Shown here: positions 53,601 through 62,600 of the stretch, piece by piece
Numbering within the stretch: the first letter of the stretch is position 1
Layout of the letters: each line of letters begins with the position of its first letter
Origin: Henricia sp. BOLD:AAB3569
Taxonomy: Eukaryota; Echinodermata; Asteroidea; Spinulosida; Echinasteridae
Direction of reading: 5' to 3'
DNA: 64,000 nucleotides
Assembly: GCA_037783545.1 (NCBI GenBank)
Contig: JBBELK010000329.1
Location: 3,796,501 to 3,860,500 of the forward strand
The notes under the pieces: generated by a model
What the model was told of the DNA's origin: nothing
What the model saw: the letters and a program-made list of their open reading frames with translations, nothing else
Database searches by the model: none
Program-made: the position numbers and the translations under genes

Positions 53601-56600
53601 TTTCAGGATATATATAATTTACTCTGGAAAGCGCTTCAGAATAATGTATGGGTCTATTTCGAGCCCAAAATAGCCCAACAAAGCCAGTGTGTCCCTTTAA
53701 ATGTCTGTTGACTTAAAAATCTGTTGATTTTGGTAATTTTTGTTTTTTTAATCTGTTCTAGTACCTCCCTCCAGTTGACGGCCGATCTCCGTGCAAATAT
53801 GTGGGTTTGAGGAATGGCGGAGCAACCTGCTATATGAACTCAGTCATACAACAGCTGTATATGACACCAGGAATCAGGGAGGTAATATACTCCTCAAAAA
53901 AAGTTCGGAAAGTCAAGTTTGACTGACGATTTCTCTCTTGTTACTAAATCATTTCCCTTGAATTCGGTATCATTGGAAAGCCCTGTTATTCCTCTTTACA
54001 GTGATGTGTCATTTGTTATGATTAATCAATTGGGGATGTGCAGTATAGCGGAATACAGGAGTGGGTGGAAAGTGAAATGTCACAAAATTCACTGCTATTG
54101 TCATGCAGTGCATTCCCCTTTTGCTTGGAGGATGGGAATGTGTCAATGCACTTTTTGACAATAGCAATGCATTTTGTGACATTTCACTTTACACCCGCCC
54201 CCGTATTCCGCTATACTACACATCCCCCAATTGCTTAATCATAACAAATGACACATCGTAAAGAGCTTTCCAATGATACCAAATTCAAGGGAAATGATTT
54301 AGTAACAAGAGAGAAATCGTCAGTCAAACTTGACTTTCCGAACTTTTTTTGAGGAGTTTATAACCGTTTTACAAATTGTAAACACTATTTATTACTCAGA
54401 TTGTCCAATTTTTGTGCAGAACACACACTATGAGCAAAAACATGTACATGTTCATTGTAACCCCATTGTTAGTAACAATGGTGTGTGCCCAATTTCCATT
54501 GTTAGATGTTCATAGTGACACCCTTACACTTCTTTTAATTTCAGGGCCTGTTAAGGGACAGCAATGGCGAAGTTGACGAGGACAGCGTATTCTACCAGAT
54601 TCAGATGGTTTTAGGCCACCTCATGGAGAGCCGACTACAGTACTACGAACCGGAACGATTCTGGAAGGTTTTCAAGCTCTGGGGGCAACCGGTTAACATC
54701 AGAGAACAACAGGACGCGTTTGAGTTCTTCACTAACCTGACCGACCAACTGGACGAGTACCTCAAGGTTGGTTCATGTTATCAAAATTTGTTACGAGTCG
54801 CTAGTTTGCATGACTCATCAAGTTTTAGTGTTTAATCCAAGTAGCAAGATATATGTGATGACTAATTAAACGGTTCATAAAATTATGTTTTCTCCTAAAA
54901 ATTAAGAGTACAGGGCTGCGTTCCAAATACGCGAACATTGCAAACAACGGGTACCTGGCGTTCCATAGACATGTGTACAAATGCACTGTAACCATTGACG
55001 AATGTTCGCAACGTTCGCACATAAGTGGAATGCAGACCTGGTTAGGCCCCCAAAAAAGAACAATGTTTACCGTAAGTTGAAGTCTCCCAAAATGATGCGG
55101 GGATTCGGCTTTTTTTAATTTTCTTTTTTTAAATTTTTTCTTTTTTTTGGCGAGTGGATTTCAAGCAATAAAGGCATGTTTTTAATTGAAACACTCAACA
55201 GACGGTGCGTGTCTAAGTAAAAAAAAACGTTGACGCGCATGGTTGACAGTGACACACGCGCTGACGATATTGTATTTATTTTATTTTTTTCCGTTTTTGA
55301 AAAAAAAGAAGCTTTGACGCACAGGGTTGAAAGTGACGCACGCTAAACACAGTCCTTTTTTTGGCCTTCTATATATTTCATTTTTGATTGTTGTTTTCAA
55401 ATCATCAAACAAATCATGGTATTTTTGTTCGAATCTCAGTCTTTTGCAAGTTTATCCCAGATTGGTCCGTGCCACCAAGTCATACACTAGGAATTTTTTC
55501 CACCGTTTTTTTCCTTGAACAGAAGAACAAGCTGAATCAAGTTTTCAAGAAAAAATTCCAAGGATTCTTCTCCGACCAAAAGATCTGCGAGGATTGCCCA
55601 CACAGGTAGACATCGTATAATTTATGCATGTAGTGTTCCAACATGCCTCAACTTTATGTAGCGTGCTGAATCCAAGACTTTGGTAAATCCACAGGTAGTG
55701 GGTTCGAATCCCGTCAATGGTGCATGTGCTCTTGGGCAAGGCACTTTGCCATGAATTGCCTCTCTTCACCCAGATGTATAAATGGGTACCAGCATCATGC
55801 TGGGAAGGTAAAGAGACTCGCTGTGTGGGAGAAGTGGCGAACCCCCCACAGCAAACTCGACAGAGGAGTCTGGCCCCCTCGCTAATGAAAGAGAGATGGG
55901 GACTCCGGCTTGTAATTACAAGCACGACCTTTACCTTTTTTACTTGGGCCTTGATTTTCATTAAATTTGAAAGGACAGTGAGACCAGCTGGTTGTGCACC
56001 AGTCAATTTTGTTGCAAATGCATACTGGTTATTGGTGTTTATTTACTGGTTATTAGTGTTTACCTTTACCCTAATGGCACTTTAATGTTACTTCTGAAGG
56101 GCTTACCGAACCAATCTATCCCTGTTGTTAATTCTCAAGGTATGAGAGAGAAGAGGAATTTTTTGCCCTCAACTTGACGGTCAAAAGCCACAACTTGGAG
56201 TCTTCGCTGGACCAATTCGTCCGAGGAGAGTTGCTAGAGGGCGATAATGCCTACTTCTGTGAGAAATGCAATGAAAAGGTACTTCAGGCTCTTTGTCTAT
56301 TTATCACACTGCACTGTCAGAAATGCAAATGATTTTTTAAAAGATTTTGAGCAACTAAAGATAGCCTTCTCTCAAGACACCCTTCACGCATCTAATTTAG
56401 AGAATGTATTAATAAGTGATTATTTTTAGGGATTATGACCCAGGGACCGCCGCAGTGAATGAATTCGATACAGATGTGGACAAATGTCCATAAGAGTTTG
56501 GGAAATCTGGATGCAGTGAAAAGCAACTTGGCTCCACCGGGATTCGAACCACGGACTTTCTGCTTAACGTGCAGACGCCCTACCAATTGAGCTATGAAGC

Positions 56601-59600
56601 CAACAGGTGGTCTCGAATCACGGTAGTGCAGCTGTTCCTCACTGATTGGGATTGGCTATCACGTGAGCTTAGTAAGCCCTACAGAGAAATAACCACCCCT
56701 CCCAGAGATCAATTAAGATACGCCCCAAAGTGGCAAACCCCTGCCCGGCTTGCCCCAATTATTAAGTATGAATAAGTGGTTATTTCTAGGGATTATGACT
56801 CGGGGACTGCCGGGGTAAATGAATTCGATACAAATGTGGACAAATGTCCATTTGAGTTTGGGAAATCTGGAGAAAATGCTAGAAACTAACTTTCCGTGTC
56901 TGGTGCCCAATCTCCCCACTGCAGAGGAACACCATCAAGAGAATGTGCATCAAGACGCTACCGCCGGTACTCGTCATTCAGCTCAAGAGGTTTGACTATG
57001 ACTGGGAGGCAGGAAGGGCCTTGAAATTTGACGATTACTTTAAGGTAAGAAAAGTAGACCTGACATTTTGTAGTCCATCAACTTCTAAATTCAGAAACTG
57101 GTCTACAGCGGCAAGGTTGGTACAGTTGAAGTCAGAAGTATAAATACATGTACACCACTACCATCATCACCCAAAATGGTAAACGGGACTACCCGAACCA
57201 TCAAAATCAAGAATTTAGTAAAGAGTGTTACAAAAATGGTGTAAGCACACCAGTTTTAACACTTGGTTGCATACAGTTGTATTTATACTTCTGACTTCAA
57301 CTGTATATACAGCAGTGAGTTTTCAAATTTGGTGGCATATTTCACCTGACCCTTTTCGTTGTCGGCCATTTCTGTGATTTCATCATCTATGAGCTCAAAA
57401 TGCCTTTACTCTGTTTTTAATAGAGCGAAATGTTTACATAAATAAATACATTTTTTAGTTACACCTGCAATTACAAACACACTTAAGATGAGAGAAAAAT
57501 TGTAAGGGCATTATCGAGATTCGAACCCGAGACCTCTGACTCACTAGGCAGATGCTCTACCTGCTGAGCTATAAGGCACAGTTGGTATACTTCCTCAGGT
57601 TTTTCCTATGGACCAAATTTTTCTCTAGGTGTTGCATGGTGGCGCAACTGGGCAAAGTGACGAACACCGAGAGAAATATTGGGTCCATAGGGAAAACTCG
57701 AGGGGGTAGAGAGCTCAGCTTGTAGAGCGCTTGCCCGGTGAGCCAGAGGTCTCGAGTTCAAATCCCGATAAGGCCCTTATGATTTTTCTCTCATCCCAAG
57801 TTTTGTTGTTTCATTTCAATTACGAGGGAGGCATCTTTTATAAAGTTGTTGCAGAAATTTTTATTTTCCTGTGGGAATCGGAATACTTGGAATATATAAA
57901 GAATAAACCGGTTGTGAAATACGTTGAAACAATATTTCTTGTAAAATATTTCTTGTAATTTTTTTGCACAATTTTTCTGTAGTTTCCCTGGGTATTGGAT
58001 ATGGAGCCATACACAGTCAAAGGAATAGCGCGACAAGAAAGTCGGCAAGCTGAAGAATCGCCGGCCACCACGCCACTAGAGGGCACTAAAGATCGCGTAT
58101 CAGAGGATCTCTACCATCTAGTTGGAATCATCGTCCATAGCGGTCAAGCTAACGCTGGACATTACTACTCCTTTATCAAGGATAGATGGTACGTCCATCC
58201 AAACTAGGCTCCCACCAAAATAAACCCTCAACAATTTGTTTTCAATCATTTTTTTTTTCTTGTTTATTTGTGACCAGGGGCCAATTTCACGGTGCTGCTT
58301 AAGCATTAGCTTAAAGAGCATGCTTACTGTAGCAGAACATTGTGCTAATGTTACCACCATTTCACAGCCGTGACGTGCTTAACCATGCTGAGCGTGATCC
58401 AAAACTGGTACACACTGGATGAAGATTTCAAAATATCTTAAATTAATCAAAATAATACCTCGCTCTGTAAAGAAATTTCCATATTTTAAAATCATACTAC
58501 AAAAATTAACAGAATAAACTTGACATTTTCAAGAAATAGTTGAAAATGCATGTAAAAATCTGTCCCTCGCGCATAAAAACAACCTCCGCATAAAACTGTA
58601 AAGTCAATTTCAACATGTGATAAACTGGGTGTGTATTAACATCAGTAGAAGGTAAACACACAGGTTCACTTTAGTTTTCATTTGTTGTTGACTAAGGAAA
58701 GGCATTTGTATCTTGATTTCTGTGAATTGGATCACGCTCTGCTTAGAAACAACCATTGTTGCATCACCGTCTTTAGCAAATTTTGCTTCTGAAGCTAGCA
58801 AACTTTTAGCAGTGCTTACGATTACTGTCTCTATGAAATAGCCGGGGCCTCCTTCAGCAGAAAATTGGCTACAAAACAGTGCTGTGAAATTGGGGCTTGT
58901 TCATATCATGTTGCATATCAATGGAAAACACGTTCATTGCCTTTCAAAACGACGCCATGTTTGTAACAATCGCATGTTTAAGAGCTTAACAACTCTGTTG
59001 TGAATGCGAGTGGGTCCCAAAATAAATATTTCTGAAGAATTAAGCCAATGCATAGTTCCGAGATTGCCCAGTTAACCCCGCCCCTTAGATATTGTTGCTA
59101 TGTGCTCACAAGCCATCGCAATCAAATGGCGACACAACGTACAAAGCAACGGGACTCGGCATGGAAAGCACAGATTCATTGGAGAAAACTCAAAGGTATT
59201 TATGTTTTAGGGTCAACAGGTACCGCAGCACACACTGAGCAAAGGTCTAGTAATGCAGGGATGACATATATTCATAAAAATGCGCTTTCCTACCTTTGAA
59301 CAGCGAATCGCCCGACATTGAAACTAAAATTCACCCGGTCACTGGCGCATACAACATACAAACTGTATGGGCAGAAAATCGCGTGATTGTGTAATGATTG
59401 CATCACTTTGACCTATGTGGGCGCCGTCTGCTAGCTCTGTTGTGATTGGTCGGCGGGTTCGGCTTGATTGACAGGTCGGAACTATGCATTGCACGTACTG
59501 GTAACAAGTAGTGTCTTATTCAACTCGGAGCTTTTTGGTAATGTTTGGTAATGTCAAGGTCAATGACCAAAGTTATCCAATAGTAGCCACCCTTACTGAA

Positions 59601-62600
59601 CACAGGATTTGAAAGAGGATGAGTCAGGCTATGAGTACATGCCTATCAATTGAGGGTGTGTTTGCAGAAACTTGAATTTCACTGAGTTGACCATGGAGGA
59701 AATACAGGGGATTTTGGGCGATTTGAGGAGAAAGCTGCTGGGCGGTTTTGGGCATTTTAGGACTAATTTCTTTGTGAATTAAAAACAAATGCATGTTTGC
59801 TGCAGCAATAATTTGTGACCATGTTGCAGAACATTTAACGCTTTGTTCTTTTTCTAGGGGCACGACATTCAACAACCCCACAAAAGGCAGATGGTTCAAG
59901 TTCAACGACACCTTAGTTGACGAGTTTGACATGTCAGACCCAGCCCTTGAGGCCGAGTGCTTCGGTGGCAGTTACAAACCAAAGATCTATGAACCAAGTA
60001 TGTATAGTCCACTTTTTTTTCTTTTTTTTTTAAATTTTGATTTACATTTCATGGAATTATTGATAATTATCTGATTTGCCAAATTGTTGACTTATCAGCT
60101 TCAATGAACCTGTGTGGAATGAGCTGACCACTGCATCCGCGTGTCTCCCAAACAGCCTTAGAAGTGTGTGAGCTCAGGGACGCACTTCAGGCGGAGTGGC
60201 GCACCCTGCCTCAGTGGCTCTTACGGAGGCTGGTGCAGTCAGCTTTGCCACAAGAGATGGTCGTAGACATTACTGACCGATACAATATGTAATACATCTT
60301 GTATCTTTCGGCCATGGTATAATTTCTGTTTGTGTTTCTGTTTTGAAAAATAAATTGCCTGATTTTTTGTTCCCCCCCCCCCCCCCACCTCTCCCCCCAG
60401 GTGCCTACTCATCCGACACAAGGCTTCGGTACTGGAATGCCTACATGTTGTTTTACGAGCGTCTGGAAGGAACCATCACTCCGGTGGGATCATCATGCAA
60501 GATTGCTGGGGATGGGAACAGAGTTACGTTACTCACACAGGACAGCGAAGGGGAAATACATGTGTGAGTATTTGAGTATTACCATCGAGTTGTAGGGCTC
60601 GTTAGTCGACATTAACGAGCATTTGGAAGGAACTGTCACTCCAGTGTGTGACTAAAGCCTGCTTCAAGGGAAACGGCCGGCCTTGCGGGACCCATTTAGA
60701 CAGGGTGCCGTGTGTCTGGGGGATCCTCCATAGCCCGCCTCCCATGGGATTCTCCTGGAAAACTGCCCAGAATCATTCTACCGTAATACTTCTATAGAAT
60801 GGTTCTTCAATCCTTTTGAAATGTCTCTCATTCTTTTCCTACGTGATAATTGTTCCTTCTGACTCCAAGTTTGTATTTTATCCACAGTTCACATGATTAT
60901 TTTTGTATTACTACCTATTGTTTTATATATTTACATATTCCCGCCGTGAATATGGCCACCGATGCCGACACAGCGCTAAACCCAAAACGCACTCACTCAC
61001 TCACTAAATCCTGCTTCATATTTGACGCAAAAGCAGACGTGAACATGACATCACAGTGTTCGTGAATCAAATATTTAACTAGTTTCAACTTGAGCAAATG
61101 TTCATCACGAAATGTTTTGACGTCAGTTTTGCGTTCATGTTTATTTTTGCGAGAAGTATGAATGGCCTTTACAATCACAATTGATAAAATATTGCTATCA
61201 CTGCCATGAGCACCTTGCATGGTTGATACGTACGCTACATAAGACTCCAACATTTAAATTGTTAATATTAATTCATTTCCTTTTCTGGAGCGGCCAAACA
61301 ATACATTACATTAATCTCATTTTTCTGTCCAGTTTGGAGCCAATCAGTTCCCCTGAGCTTTCCCCACACCACGACGGCGATCGTCTGAGCGAGCTAACGG
61401 CCCTCGTACGCAAAGGTGAACATCGCGGGATGTTCGTTGACCGCATGCCGCCGGACATTCAGCGCGTTATACGAGACAACAACCTGCAATTTCTACGCAA
61501 CCGGGCAATCTATGATGCTGATTACTTCAGTTTTGTCCGTAACCTTGTCTCATGCAATGTGGTAAGTTTGATCTCTCTTGTAAAAAAAAAAATGTGTATG
61601 CCTTTCTTTCTTCATCTGCATTCAAAAGTTGGTGAATAACTTTGCACTAAGCTTTATTGTAAGCTATTTTTTTTCTGCTCTGGCTGTGTGTTGTTTTTGT
61701 CTGATGCCTAAACTCAGCAAAAAATGTTCGTGGGGCCGATTTCACAAAGCGCTAAGACGCGTCTTAGGAAGGGCCACTCTTCTTATCTTGGTCGGTTGAT
61801 ATGGGAATTAGGACGCATTAAACTTGTCTTAGCTTTTGCGAAATCGATCTCGGGGCCAATTTCATAGAGATGCTTAAGCATAAAAAATTACCAGCAAACA
61901 TTTCATGAGATTGTCATGGTAATGAAACAGTTCTCTAACACTGGTCATACACTACTTCTATCACATGAGGATTTCACTGGTAATGTTCTCTACTAAGCAA
62001 GAGTTTTTTGTGCTTAAGTACAAAAAACTCTTGTGGTTAGTTGATAATTTGTACTAACTGGCGAAACCTTTTACTTGATCTAAATACATGACCAGGGGCC
62101 GATTTCACAAAGCGCTAAGACGCGTCCTAGGAAGGGTCACTCTTCCTATCTTGGTTGGTATGGGAATTAGGATGCATTGAACTTGTTTTAAATTCGCCCC
62201 TGGACACCTATTGTTGAAGTTTATTTAATTATAATTCAATAGAAAAACAAGTGTATATAAAAATGAACAGACAACAGTCCTCTGCCAGTATTGCATGGAA
62301 TTATGATGTGAACATTCATGCATGGCTGGTCACATTCATTTTTGTATTTTGTGCCTAAACTTGGCGGAGTGACCCATACTTGACTATCATTACTTGATGT
62401 GGTAATATGTCCCCTTCAGCCTTTCACAGTGAGTGAATGCTACGATTCCTGTGCAGTCACCAGTCTCCAGCTGGCCTTCCAGTTTCTCTTCAACAATTAC
62501 TTCAAAACCAAGAAGAAATTAAGGTAAGCAAAACTGTTTGTGTGTTAAAACAAAAAATCATGGTCCTCATTGGGATTCGAACCTAAGACCTTTGACACAC

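Noticed and set aside
57506-57580. tRNA gene on the minus strand
   Set aside because: A and B boxes are good, but the anticodon arm does not give a 7-nt loop, and several copies with common 3' bodies show it is a SINE.
58118-58207. Read-through end of USP24 at 58207 (frame continues to a TAG)
   Set aside because: AGATG|GTACGT is a good donor and the next exon (59858) restores the conserved WFKFND box; ending here would remove the third catalytic residue.
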